This document shows positions 16,323-25,445 of a stretch of 64,000 nt of DNA, one piece after another. The stretch's first letter is position 1, and each line of letters starts with the position of its first letter. Made by a program: the position numbers and the translations under genes. Location of the stretch: assembly GCF_035514885.1 (NCBI RefSeq), contig NZ_DATJCH010000024.1, positions 372,001 through 436,000 on the forward strand, written 5' to 3'. This DNA is from Albibacterium sp035514885. GTDB taxonomy: Bacteria; Bacteroidota; Bacteroidia; Sphingobacteriales; Sphingobacteriaceae. Below the pieces are notes generated by a model. That model was given only the letters and a program-made list of their open reading frames with translations, was not told the DNA's origin and did not search any database.

Positions 16323-17744
16323 TTAATTAATATCCCACCATACTTTTGAATTTATTTCGTCGCCACCCATTTTTTGGGCAGCTGCCTCATAATTCGAAGG
16401 ATTGTATATTTTCTGTACATCCGGATATAAAAGACGTGAAGGTAAAACTGCATCGTTCAGCATACTGCTTGTTCTTGGAAGTTCTGGAAATCCGGTACGA
16501 CGATAATCTGACCATTGTTGGTTATCTGTGAAGTATGTTGCTAAATACTTATGTAGGATAATTCTCTCCAATGTGCCATCATAATTAGCTAATGGGTTAT
16601 TGAAATAGCTATCGGGAAGTGATTGTTTTGTCCAAAGTTCAGTTGCAGCACGTATTCCTGATTTAAAGTGACCTTCTGCATCGCTCCAATGTCCTTTTTG
16701 GGCTAGTTCTGCCTGAATAAACTCAACTTCTGCTAAGGTTAAAATTGGGATAATCATAGGTGCTACCACCTGCTGGTTATTCATATAAGATGGTGAATAA
16801 TCAAAGTTGGTTTCGTCATAACCACTTGGAATGCCTTTGTAGCCAATTGGTACAGTATTTTTAACTGCCTGGCCTGCAATAAAAGGACGACGAGGATCTT
16901 CAAGGTCATTCAATACACCCATAAAGAATTCTCCTACAGCATGTTGGTTGCTAAAATCCAGGGCACGAGACCAAGGAGAGATGTTTGGGGTAACACCTGT
17001 TATTAATAATATAGCAGCATCACCAGCTTGGCTAATGATTGGATTGGCAACTGGGTCCTGAAGAATCGCTTTCATTTCTGAATATGAAGTGGAGCGAACA
17101 TCTGATGTACGTAGTAATAATCTTAAGCGAAGTGAATTGGTGAATTTTTGCCATTTTCTGGTATCATTCGCAAAGAGGATATCGGTACCATAGTTCATGG
17201 TCTGTGTATGATCATAAAGAGAATTTGCCGTTGCTAAATCCTTTAAGATCTGCGTATAGATATCCTCTTGGGTATCATATTTTGGTTGCAAGATACCGTC
17301 TTCTGCCTGCGATGCTTCGGAGAAAGGGATATCTCCAAAAGTATCTGTAAGATTTGAATAAATCCATGCGTTTAAGGTAAGTCCAATTGCAGTATAGTTA
17401 GCTGCCTGTTCTGCCTCGGCTGTTTTAAGCATTTCGCGTAGGTTTTTAACCCACTTATATCCGGCATTCCATTGCGAGTTACCAGTTGTTTCCAAAATTT
17501 CATAACGTTGGATGCCAGCATAATATTGAGGATAAGAAAGCTGAACTTGCATTAACTGTGCATTCACATTATAGTGGTTTGTCAAGTTATTGGATGCCAT
17601 GTTATAAATTACCTCATTTAATAAGGTGCCGGGACTGATCTGGTCGATCAGGTTTGGGTTTGTATTGATGTCTTCGAAATTATCGGTACAGCTTGAGAAA
17701 CTTAAAAACAAGCATGCCGTTATAAATATTTTTATCTTTTTCAT
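16323..17744 (-). CDS. SusD/RagB family outer membrane lipoprotein (SusD-like_2 type)
   Basis: A 473-residue surface lipoprotein paired with the STN-type SusC upstream. The lipobox is SFSSC with the lipidated Cys at about residue 19, followed by the DNFEDINTNPN start common in this family. SusD-like_2 signatures: NLTDTFGDIPFSEA near residue 135, WQKFTNSLRLRLLLR near 205, and ILTLAEVEFIQAELA near 337. It begins 11 bases after susC. It differs from the first SusD in the window, so the two loci likely bind different ligands. Confidence 0.92.
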   Translation of the reverse strand: MKKIKIFITACLFLSFSSCTDNFEDINTNPNLIDQISPGTLLNEVIYNMASNNLTNHYNVNAQLMQVQLSYPQYYAGIQRYEILETTGNSQWNAGYKWVKNLREMLKTAEAEQAANYTAIGLTLNAWIYSNLTDTFGDIPFSEASQAEDGILQPKYDTQEDIYTQILKDLATANSLYDHTQTMNYGTDILFANDTRKWQKFTNSLRLRLLLRTSDVRSTSYSEMKAILQDPVANPIISQAGDAAILLITGVTPNISPWSRALDFSNQHAVGEFFMGVLNDLEDPRRPFIAGQAVKNTVPIGYKGIPSGYDETNFDYSPSYMNNQQVVAPMIIPILTLAEVEFIQAELAQKGHWSDAEGHFKSGIRAATELWTKQSLPDSYFNNPLANYDGTLERIILHKYLATYFTDNQQWSDYRRTGFPELPRTSSMLNDAVLPSRLLYPDVQKIYNPSNYEAAAQKMGGDEINSKVWWDIN

Positions 17745-17755
17745 TCTAAATAAGA

Positions 17756-20700
17756 TTAAAAGTCAGCTTTTAAAGTAAGACCATAAGTGGCTGTATACGG
17801 CATCGGAGCCATTTCCAGACCTGGTACGAAAACAGTACCATTCATGGTACCACCTTCTGGATCCCAGAATGGGAATTTATCGAAAACGGCAAGGTTTCGT
17901 CCGAATGCCGTTAAGGATAAGTTATTAGCATAGATAGATTTAGCAAATCTTTTCGGTAGATTATAGGTTACCGATACGTCGCGAACTTTAATAAAACTAG
18001 CATCAAATACACCGGCTTCAGCGATTTGGTGATATTGACTCCAGTAAGAGTTTGTTGCTGCTTTTACAGTATTCGGTGAATAAGAACCATCTGCATTTCT
18101 CATTACTCCATCGCCTATGATAAATCCTTCTTCACGACCCGGAATGGTATTTGTTGTAAATCCGTCCCAGGAAGAACGGTTATAGGTGCCTGAATAAATC
18201 AGACCACCATACTGTCCATCTAAGGTGAAGCTTAAACGAAAATCTTTATATCGAAAGGTGTTTGTTAGACCGGCTTTCCAATCGGGAGCAATGTTTCCGA
18301 TGTATTCTGCGGTGCTTGTTCTTACAGGAATACCATTTTCGAAAACCTGATTACCAGCATCGTCGCGGAGAAACTTTGGTCCCCAAAGATCTGTGGTACG
18401 TCCACCCACGGTACCGATCAATGATGCTTGCCAAACTGATGATAAGGTTTGTTTTTCAAGATTATCGTTTAATTCCATAATCTCGTTTTCGTTTGTCGAC
18501 CAGTTTACCATCACATTCCAGTCAAAATCAGGAGTAAGAATCGGTTTAGCGTTTAAAACGAGTTCTACTCCCTTGTTTTGAACTTCTCCGGCGTTAATAA
18601 TTCGGCTGCTGTATCCGGTAACAATATCATTCGGTAAAGAAAGGATCTGGTTTTCTGTACTTGACATATAGTAAGTAGCATCTAAACTCAAACGATTGTC
18701 CAGTAAGCGAAGATCAAAGCCAGTTTCCCAGCTTGATGTTACCTCTGGTTTTAAATCTGCGTTAAACATCGATGAAGGCATAATCGCTGAACTTGGAAAG
18801 CCACTTTGAGAATAATACTTTGAAGTTTGATATGGATTTGCATCACTACCTACTTTCGCATAAGAAAGTCTGTATTTCAAAAAGCTGATCGGTTCTGGTA
18901 AATTAATCAGCTCTGATAAGATAAAGCTGGAGCTAACAGAAGGATAGAAATATGAATTGTTATTTTTAGGTAAGGTGCTCGACCAATCATTACGCCCGGT
19001 AATATCCAGGTAAATACTGTTTCTCCACCCCAGTGTAAACATTCCATAAAGACTATTGATATGTTTTCTAGCGTCATTAGTTTTAACAAGTGGATTGTTC
19101 ACTCCATTGGCCAGGGTATATACACCGGGAACGATTAAGGCGTCGATGGATGACATCACATTGCGATGGTCGTAGGTCATTTTACTTGCACCCCCAACTA
19201 CTGTATAATCGAAATCGTCTGAAATTCGGTCTTTATAAGTTAAAAGGAAGTCGGCGTTAATTTCCTGACTTGATACATCTTGTCTTCCATAATATCCGCG
19301 AGCATGTTTTTTGCTTGAATAACCACGTTGAGTTTCACGTAATTGGGAAAGAGAGTTATACGATACGCGACCCAGCAAATCTAACTTATTAGTTAGTTTG
19401 ATATCTGCACGAACGTTTCCTACAAGTTGATTACTGTTTAATGGGTTTGTATCAACATACATCAGGAAATAAGGGTTACTTGACCAAGCGGAGAAAGGAT
19501 TTGATTGACTCACGTTTTCTTTGCCATTTTCCCAAATTGGTTTATACCAATTTATGTCTACGTTTGGTAAAAGAAACATCATGAAATAACCTAATGAACC
19601 ATTACTCATACCAAATCCGGGAAGATTGTCGCTGGTTCTATTATTGAAATTTACTGTAGATGATAACTTGATACGGTTTGTAATATCGTAGCTTCCGTTG
19701 AATGAAACTGAGTTACGTTTATAGCCTGTGTTTGGAGCAATGTATTCATTATCAGTACGAGACAGGTTTAAACGCATGGACCCTTTATCGTCACCACCTT
19801 GCAGTGTTAATGAGTTTTCCAAGGTCATACCTGTACGGTAAAAATCCTTCATGTTATTTTTGTAAGGTTTCCATGTTGTACGTTCAGTTCCCATAGTTTG
19901 AGTTGCAGGATCGTATTGATAAAACTGCTGGCCTTCGAATTTAGGACCCCAAGCGGCTGGGGTGTTGGTATGAGGCCCATCTTCTGAATCTCCCCAAGAA
20001 TAATAAGGATCTCCATTTGCGTCCAAGGCATTTAATCGCCCACCACCATATTCGTATTGGTAATTTGGCCAATTGATGATATGATCAAATAATGCTGTTG
20101 AATTAAAGCCAATCCCCAGTTTCTGGTTCTTTTTGCCTGATTTTGTAGTGATAATGACCGCACCATTTGCAGCTCGGGAACCATAAAGAGCCGCTGCGGA
20201 AGGTCCTTTTAATACACTTACACTTTCAATGTCATCTTGTCTCAGTTCAGAGATTGCATTTCCATAATCTACCGGAGCTTCTGTACCATAAGCTGCACCA
20301 ACGTTATTACCATAAGCAGTTGTTTCCTGATTCATCGGAACACCATCGATTACGATTAACGCGTTATTGCCACCGGCACTCAAGGAGGTTGTACCTCGCA
20401 ATTGAATTGCTTGAGAGTTAATGGGGCCTGTATTGCCATTGATGATATTTAAACCGGCAACCTTGCCTTTTAAACCTTCTGACCAGTTTGTAGAAGCTGC
20501 AGTTGATAATTGTTCGGCATTAATTGTTTGTTGAGCATAACCAATTTCTTTTTCTTCTCGAGTAATACCTAATGCTGTTACAACTACTTCTTGCATTGCA
20601 TTACTACTCTCAATCAGCACTGCATTTATCGTTATGGTTGACCCGTTTGCTACTGTGATTGCTGATTTTTCAAAATTTTCATGACCTAAGTAAGTTGCTC

Positions 20701-21202
20701 TTAATGAATAAGTGCCGGCAGGAACTTCGAGTGTAAAATTACCTTGAGCATCGGTCATGACTTTCCGGTTCAGTTCAGGAACTTCAATAGTTGCACCTGC
20801 AAGAGCTATTGCAGAGCTACTGGTTACCTTTCCAATAATACGCCCGTTTTGTTGTACTTTTTTTGTTGGAGTATTGGCATTGGATGAAGTGTTTCTTCTG
20901 ATGGTGACAATCTTATTTTCTATTGTATAAGTATAGTTGTTATCGAAAGATTTGTCTAGTACTTCTTTGATATCGGCATCCTCAACGTCGATATTTACCT
21001 TTTTAGCATTATTGAAAATATTCGCATCGTAAAAGAAATCATATCCGCTTTGATTTCTAATTTCTCGTAAAACATCAGAAATACTGCTGTTCTCTTTTTT
21101 TATAGTCAGTCGTTGACCATATGTTGCATATGCCTGCATTATAAAGCAGGTAAGCATTATCATCGTGGCTTTTATAACACGAATGAATGGTTGAAATTTC
21201 AT
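17756..21202 (-). CDS. SusC/RagA family transporter with N-terminal STN signalling domain
   Basis: A 1148-residue TonB-dependent transducer. Domains in order: signal peptide (1-29, ending TYGQ); STN secretin/TonB short domain (about 31-103, with ISDVLREIRNQSGYDFFYD), which talks to FecR in the periplasm; carboxypeptidase-D-like sandwich (about 120-195); plug with EVVVTALGITREEKEIGYA and LYGSRAANGAVIITTKSG; then the barrel ending in KADF. The STN domain together with the upstream FecR and sigma genes shows substrate-dependent cell-surface signalling. It lies 131 bases after fecR, a gap that holds a plus-strand terminator (see the candidate antisense RNA). Confidence 0.95.
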   Translation of the reverse strand: MKFQPFIRVIKATMIMLTCFIMQAYATYGQRLTIKKENSSISDVLREIRNQSGYDFFYDANIFNNAKKVNIDVEDADIKEVLDKSFDNNYTYTIENKIVTIRRNTSSNANTPTKKVQQNGRIIGKVTSSSAIALAGATIEVPELNRKVMTDAQGNFTLEVPAGTYSLRATYLGHENFEKSAITVANGSTITINAVLIESSNAMQEVVVTALGITREEKEIGYAQQTINAEQLSTAASTNWSEGLKGKVAGLNIINGNTGPINSQAIQLRGTTSLSAGGNNALIVIDGVPMNQETTAYGNNVGAAYGTEAPVDYGNAISELRQDDIESVSVLKGPSAAALYGSRAANGAVIITTKSGKKNQKLGIGFNSTALFDHIINWPNYQYEYGGGRLNALDANGDPYYSWGDSEDGPHTNTPAAWGPKFEGQQFYQYDPATQTMGTERTTWKPYKNNMKDFYRTGMTLENSLTLQGGDDKGSMRLNLSRTDNEYIAPNTGYKRNSVSFNGSYDITNRIKLSSTVNFNNRTSDNLPGFGMSNGSLGYFMMFLLPNVDINWYKPIWENGKENVSQSNPFSAWSSNPYFLMYVDTNPLNSNQLVGNVRADIKLTNKLDLLGRVSYNSLSQLRETQRGYSSKKHARGYYGRQDVSSQEINADFLLTYKDRISDDFDYTVVGGASKMTYDHRNVMSSIDALIVPGVYTLANGVNNPLVKTNDARKHINSLYGMFTLGWRNSIYLDITGRNDWSSTLPKNNNSYFYPSVSSSFILSELINLPEPISFLKYRLSYAKVGSDANPYQTSKYYSQSGFPSSAIMPSSMFNADLKPEVTSSWETGFDLRLLDNRLSLDATYYMSSTENQILSLPNDIVTGYSSRIINAGEVQNKGVELVLNAKPILTPDFDWNVMVNWSTNENEIMELNDNLEKQTLSSVWQASLIGTVGGRTTDLWGPKFLRDDAGNQVFENGIPVRTSTAEYIGNIAPDWKAGLTNTFRYKDFRLSFTLDGQYGGLIYSGTYNRSSWDGFTTNTIPGREEGFIIGDGVMRNADGSYSPNTVKAATNSYWSQYHQIAEAGVFDASFIKVRDVSVTYNLPKRFAKSIYANNLSLTAFGRNLAVFDKFPFWDPEGGTMNGTVFVPGLEMAPMPYTATYGLTLKADF

Positions 21203-21209
21203 ATTTTTG

Positions 21210-21300
21210 TTGATGTAAATTCTTTATTCTATTTTTTCAAATGAGGGAATGAATGAACTTATAATCTGCGGGAGGTGTTAGTAGCGCTCCCCGTTTTTTT
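21210..21300 (+). ncRNA. Candidate antisense RNA in the susC leader
   Basis: Seen on the plus strand: a TATTTTTG box at 21202-21209 matching TAnnTTTG, and 60 bases later a GC-rich hairpin (21269-21274 with 21287-21293, one bulged C) followed by seven T's (21294-21300). All genes around it are on the minus strand. A transcript of about 85 nt would be antisense to the susC leader and end near the fecR gene. Cis-antisense RNAs at this place are known for some Bacteroides polysaccharide loci (DonS type). No TTG -33 element is seen, so this remains a proposal. Confidence 0.35.
21269..21300 (+). terminator. Plus-strand intrinsic terminator between fecR and susC
   Basis: A hairpin of CGGGAG with CTCCCCG (one bulge) and a 12-base loop, followed by seven T's on the plus strand. 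The flanking genes are on the minus strand, where the A-run precedes the hairpin, so it cannot be their ordinary terminator. Confidence 0.6.
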
Positions 21301-21333
21301 ATTAAGTTAATCGTTCTGGGATAATTAAATTGG

Positions 21334-22524
21334 TTATTCTATTACAATGGACCTCCTTCCTTCTCTAATTGCTTTTATTGTACCAGTTGATTCAAGCATG
21401 GCTAGAATGCTAGATAAAGGTCGCTTTCGCGATACCATGCCACTAAATTTCAATGACGCCAAGTGTGCTGGACAGTTGATGTCGATATCATACCAACGAG
21501 ACACTTGTTCTAGAATAGTTTCTAATTTTTCATTTTTAAAAATGAAGTCTCCGTTTTTCCATGCAAGTGCTTCTTCCATATCGGCCTGAATTACATTGAT
21601 CTGATTGCGAACGTGCGCTTGCTGGCCTGGAGAGAGGAATACATCTTTATTTGTGCCTTTGGAGACTAGTTTAACTCGGCCGGTTACCAATGTAACCTCC
21701 ATTTGATCGTTCTGATAGTCATTAACATTGAACTGTGTACCCAGAACTTCAATTGTTTGCTTGCTGGTTTCAACCAGAAAGGGAGTTCGCTTCTTTTGAT
21801 CTGTATTTTGATACTGGGTTGCGATATCAAAATACACCTCGCCAGTCACCTTTACTTTTCTTTCGGATGATGAAAATTGCACTGGAAAGGTTATTGAAGA
21901 AGAAGCGTTTAACCAAGCTGTAGAACCATCTGGTAAGATAATTTGATATTGACCACCTCGTGGAGTCTCTATGGTATTATAGTCGTAAGCATTGCTCGGG
22001 AAAGATAGGGTGTTCGGGTCTGTTGCATTAAAATTCATTGAATAGACTAATGTGCCTGTTCCTTCATTAGTAATCTGAACTCCCTGTTGTTCGGCAATCC
22101 TGCCACTTGTAGTATCCGATAAAGCGATCTTCGTTCCATCCGAAAGAGTTAAATAAGCCTGATTTCCTCCCGGAGCGATATCAGTCATAATCACATCCTT
22201 TGGATAGGTATTCTCTTTCATTAAATAGAATGTGATACCGCAAAAAATCAATAAAGTAGCGGCAATGGATAGTAGATTTGCCAGTCTCCTGAATTTAATT
22301 GTTACGATTCTTTTTTGAGTGGCTTCATCCGATATATACTTCTCGGAAAACTGAGGCGAACTCTTCAGTTTATTCAATATGCTCTCGACGCGTTCATCAC
22401 TTAAAAAGGCACCTTCGTTCTCCGTTCCGGTTTCAATAAACCAAGCTTCAATGATGTGTAGCTCCTCTTTAGTACAGGCGTTGCGACTATATTTTTCTAA
22501 TAAATGATGGATGTTTTCTTTCAC
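21334..22524 (-). CDS. FecR family anti-sigma factor
   Basis: A 396-residue single-pass inner-membrane regulator that holds the cognate ECF sigma factor until the STN domain of SusC signals substrate. Order: cytoplasmic N-terminal helix bundle (1-75), membrane helix (about 80-102, LANLLSIAATLLIFCGITFYL abbreviated), FecR beta domain with LPDGSTAWLNASSSITFP (about 197-215) and KVTGEVYFDI, and a C-terminal DUF4974 domain (FKNEKLETILEQVSRWYDI near 332-351). It lies between the sigma gene and susC in the usual order. A short hairpin at 22595-22618 sits in the 134-base gap to the sigma gene. Confidence 0.95.
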   Translation of the reverse strand: MKENIHHLLEKYSRNACTKEELHIIEAWFIETGTENEGAFLSDERVESILNKLKSSPQFSEKYISDEATQKRIVTIKFRRLANLLSIAATLLIFCGITFYLMKENTYPKDVIMTDIAPGGNQAYLTLSDGTKIALSDTTSGRIAEQQGVQITNEGTGTLVYSMNFNATDPNTLSFPSNAYDYNTIETPRGGQYQIILPDGSTAWLNASSSITFPVQFSSSERKVKVTGEVYFDIATQYQNTDQKKRTPFLVETSKQTIEVLGTQFNVNDYQNDQMEVTLVTGRVKLVSKGTNKDVFLSPGQQAHVRNQINVIQADMEEALAWKNGDFIFKNEKLETILEQVSRWYDIDINCPAHLASLKFSGMVSRKRPLSSILAMLESTGTIKAIREGRRSIVIE

Positions 22525-22594
22525 CTATAATAATTTAATAAGCATATACGGCAATTTTTTCAACGGCCTGCTATTGATATAGGAACAGAAAATG

Positions 22595-22618
22595 GAGTTT
22601 CGGCTATTGCGAAAACTC
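22595..22618. other. Hairpin between sigma and fecR genes
   Basis: GAGTTTCG and the matching CGAAAACTC (one bulged A) face each other across a short loop. A weak T-rich stretch follows on the minus strand. It could partly terminate or process the sigma-fecR transcript and so change the sigma to anti-sigma ratio. Confidence 0.35.
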
Positions 22619-22658
22619 GATTTAATGATTTAGTAATCTTGTTAACATTGGCTTAATG

Positions 22659-23252
22659 TTAATATAGAATAAGAAAACTCAGGTATAGAATATAACTGGT
22701 GTTCTTTAAGGCTTCTGAGACACGTTTACGGATGGTTTTTAATTGGTTGTGAACCGTATTAGGAGATGTAGATAAGGTTTTTGCTATTTCTATAATCGAC
22801 AGTTCTTTTTCATAGCGAAGTTGGTAAACCTCCAACATTCTCGCTGGTAAGGAAGAAATTGTATTGACTACCAGTGTTTCCATTTCTTCAGATTGGGTCT
22901 GTCGAAATGCAGCGGACAGTTCTGATGCATCAGACATTTCATCGGATAAATTTTCCCATATCTCAACAAACTTAGGTTGAATTTTATTTTTTCGATAATG
23001 GTTTAGAACGCGATTCATCGTCATTCCATACAGATATGGGAAAATTTCTCCTTTAGGTTGATAGGATTCTCGTTTTTCCCAAAGTGTCAGAAAGATATCC
23101 TGCGTTAGGTCTTCGGCTATATCCGGACTATCAATACGTTTACTAATTTCTCGATAGAGACTGCGTACGTAACGACGGTAGACAATCTCGAAAGCCTGCT
23201 TATCTCCGCTCTTCAATAAACGCCAAAGCTGCTGGTCTGAATACGATTCCAA
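22659..23252 (-). CDS. ECF-type RNA polymerase sigma-70 factor
   Basis: A 197-residue ECF sigma factor of the FecI-like Bacteroidota group. Region 2 is clear: FEIVYRRYVRSLY (22-34), then DIAEDLTQDIFLTLWEKRESY (43-66, abbreviated), which contacts core polymerase and the -10. Region 4 near residues 127-180 has SLPARMLEVYQLRYEKELS followed by the helix-turn-helix IAKTLSTSPNTVHNQLKTIRK. It heads the operon with fecR, susC, susD and the EEP gene and most likely drives that operon once FecR releases it. It is divergent from namZ with 171 bases between starts. Confidence 0.95.
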   Translation of the reverse strand: MESYSDQQLWRLLKSGDKQAFEIVYRRYVRSLYREISKRIDSPDIAEDLTQDIFLTLWEKRESYQPKGEIFPYLYGMTMNRVLNHYRKNKIQPKFVEIWENLSDEMSDASELSAAFRQTQSEEMETLVVNTISSLPARMLEVYQLRYEKELSIIEIAKTLSTSPNTVHNQLKTIRKRVSEALKNTSYILYLSFLILY

Positions 23253-23286
23253 TTTGATGATTACTAATGTTAAGCAACCCGCTCAA

Positions 23287-23320
23287 TTAAGACAAAACTA
23301 GGCCTTTAAGTTTGTCTTAA
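23287..23320. promoter_or_regulatory. 10-bp inverted repeat in the sigma/namZ control region
   Basis: TTAAGACAAA (23287-23296) and TTTGTCTTAA (23311-23320) are a perfect inverted pair with a 14-base spacer, so the two half-sites are 24 bases apart. A second pair TTAATA/TATTAA (23317-23322 with 23332-23337) follows. It lies 35-68 bases upstream of the sigma start and 104-137 bases upstream of namZ, where a shared operator would be expected. Confidence 0.5.
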
Positions 23321-23423
23321 TATTAAGCCTGTATTAATCTTAAATTAAAAGGACAATTCCAGAAAAGTCGCTTAGAAAATATATCTTAGCTTAAGAAATT
23401 GTTTCTTATCTTATTTTCTGATT

Positions 23424-24605
23424 ATGCTTTCAGTTTTATCGATTACTATCTCTTTCGTTTTTTCAATGTTGACGACTGTACCAGCTATGGTTTCTGATTC
23501 TATCATTATCCCGGGCGCAAATCGGCTTGAAGAATATCTTCCATTGTTGAAAGGTAAGAAAGTGGGTTTGATGGGAAATCAAACATCGGTAGCAGGAGAT
23601 GAACATTTGGTGGATGTATTATTGAAAAACCAAGTGGATCTTAGGTTTGCGTTTGCTCCGGAACATGGTTTTAGAGGTGATATTGAGCGAGGTGAAAGTG
23701 TGAGTAATGATGTGGACGCAAAAACAGGATTGACGCTTCATTCGCTTTATGGTACGAATAAGAAAGCAGATTCGATTGTCAATTCGATCGATGTTATGAT
23801 TTTTGATCTGCAAGATGTGGGTGCACGTTTTTATACCTATGTAGTTTCTATGCATCAGATTATGCAGCTATGTGCTGATAATGGAAAGAAGGTTATTGTG
23901 TTGGATAGACCGAACCCGAATGGTGATCAGGTGGATGGACCTGTGAGAAAAGATGATAAGTTTAAATCTAATGTAAGCTATCATAAAGTTGCAATGATTC
24001 ACGGTTTAACTGTTGGAGAGTTAGCAAAAATGATTAATGGTGAGGGTTGGTTGGAGAATGGTATTCAGTGTGATTTGACGGTTATTCCTGTTAAGAACTA
24101 TGATCATACTATGAAATATGAATTACCGGTAGTACCATCACCGAGTTTGCCTAATTATACTTCAGTACGTTTATATATGTCTTTATGTTTGTTTGAAGGG
24201 ACTGATATTAGTGTAGGGAGAGGAACGGATTGGCCTTTTCAGGTAGTAGGATATCCAAACCCTGTATTTGGTGATTTTACTTTTACGCCGGGCGTAAGAC
24301 CCGGGATGGCTGCGCATGTGGAACAGCAGGGAGAGCTGTGCTATGGTTTGGATTTGAGAGGTGTGGAAGCGGCTTCTGAAAAGTTTACATTGAAGTATTT
24401 AATCGATTTTTATAAGAAATCTAAGATGAAGGATAAGTTTTTCGCAAGGCCTGATTTCTTCGATAAGCTTGCAGGGACTGATATGTTACGGAAGCAAATT
24501 ATTGCCGGGATGACCGAGAAGCAAATCCGGGATTCCTGGAAAGAAGACTTAGCAGCCTATAAAATAATGCGGAAAAAATACTTGCTTTATCCGGATTTTG
24601 AATAA
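23424..24605 (+). CDS. namZ: Exo-beta-N-acetylmuramidase NamZ (DUF1343, GH171)
   Basis: A 393-residue exported enzyme of the DUF1343/YbbC family, shown in Bacillus subtilis to release MurNAc from the non-reducing end of peptidoglycan fragments. A signal peptide covers about residues 1-21. Conserved blocks: VGLMGNQTSV (47-56), PEHGFRGD (79-86) with the conserved Glu, DLQDVGARFYTY (128-139) and VLDRPNPNGDQVDGP near 165-180. Downstream murQ and a symporter complete a MurNAc use pathway, which strongly supports the assignment. It is the first gene of that operon, 23 bases before murQ, and divergent from the ECF sigma gene. Confidence 0.92.
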   Translation: MLSVLSITISFVFSMLTTVPAMVSDSIIIPGANRLEEYLPLLKGKKVGLMGNQTSVAGDEHLVDVLLKNQVDLRFAFAPEHGFRGDIERGESVSNDVDAKTGLTLHSLYGTNKKADSIVNSIDVMIFDLQDVGARFYTYVVSMHQIMQLCADNGKKVIVLDRPNPNGDQVDGPVRKDDKFKSNVSYHKVAMIHGLTVGELAKMINGEGWLENGIQCDLTVIPVKNYDHTMKYELPVVPSPSLPNYTSVRLYMSLCLFEGTDISVGRGTDWPFQVVGYPNPVFGDFTFTPGVRPGMAAHVEQQGELCYGLDLRGVEAASEKFTLKYLIDFYKKSKMKDKFFARPDFFDKLAGTDMLRKQIIAGMTEKQIRDSWKEDLAAYKIMRKKYLLYPDFE

Positions 24606-24628
24606 TTTACTTCTTTAATAATTAATTA

Positions 24629-25432
24629 ATGAAATTAACGACTGAAAAGGAATCAAATTATACTGGACTGGAACACATGAGTGTGCAGGAGCTTCTTGTT
24701 AATATTAATAATGAGGATCAAACTGTGGCACTGGCTGTACAAAGAAGTATTTCTCAAATTGAAGCATTAACGACGGTGATTGTGGACAGGATGAAGAAAG
24801 GGGGTAGGTTGTTTTACATTGGGGCAGGTACAAGTGGCCGCTTAGGCATTTTAGATGCCTCTGAGTGTCCTCCAACCTTTGGCGTGCCCTTCGATTGGGT
24901 AATTGGTCTTATTGCCGGTGGTGATACTGCAATCCGCAAAGCGGTAGAGTTTGCAGAAGATGATACAGAACAGGGATGGAAGGACTTATTGGAGTATTCT
25001 ATTAATGAAAAGGATGTATTGGTAGGGATTGCTGCTTCCGGAACAACACCTTATGTGATTGGAGCATTAAGGTCTGCTAAAAATGCGGGCTTGGCTACTG
25101 GTTGTATTGTCTGTAATGTTGGATCGCCAGTAGCTGCTGAAGTTGATTATGCGGTAGAGATTGTGGTGGGTCCGGAATTTGTTACCGGTTCAACCAGAAT
25201 GAAGGCTGGAACGGCACAAAAGATGGTATTGAATATGATAACAACCGCTACCATGATTCAGTTGGGAAGGGTGAAGGGAAACAAAATGGTAGATATGCAG
25301 CTAAGTAATAATAAGTTAGTGGCAAGAGGGGTGAGAATGATTGTAGAGGAAACGGGCGCTACCGATGAGGTGGCTGCGGATTTACTTAATAAGTATGGGA
25401 GTGTCCGTGCAGCTATTGCCAATTATAAATAA
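24629..25432 (+). CDS. murQ: N-acetylmuramic acid 6-phosphate etherase
   Basis: MurQ removes the lactyl ether from MurNAc-6-phosphate, giving GlcNAc-6-phosphate and D-lactate in the cytoplasm. The 267-residue SIS-domain protein shows IGAGTSGRLGILDASECPP (64-82) with catalytic Glu79, the second conserved acidic cluster AVEFAED (105-111), GIAASGTTPYVIGAL, and TGSTRMKAGTAQKMVLN with the sugar-phosphate site. It is about 30 residues shorter at the C-terminus than the E. coli enzyme, leaving only a short helical UBA-like end. The MurNAc kinase needed to make its substrate is not in this window. Confidence 0.95.
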   Translation: MKLTTEKESNYTGLEHMSVQELLVNINNEDQTVALAVQRSISQIEALTTVIVDRMKKGGRLFYIGAGTSGRLGILDASECPPTFGVPFDWVIGLIAGGDTAIRKAVEFAEDDTEQGWKDLLEYSINEKDVLVGIAASGTTPYVIGALRSAKNAGLATGCIVCNVGSPVAAEVDYAVEIVVGPEFVTGSTRMKAGTAQKMVLNMITTATMIQLGRVKGNKMVDMQLSNNKLVARGVRMIVEETGATDEVAADLLNKYGSVRAAIANYK

Positions 25433-25445
25433 TTAATTCTAAAGT

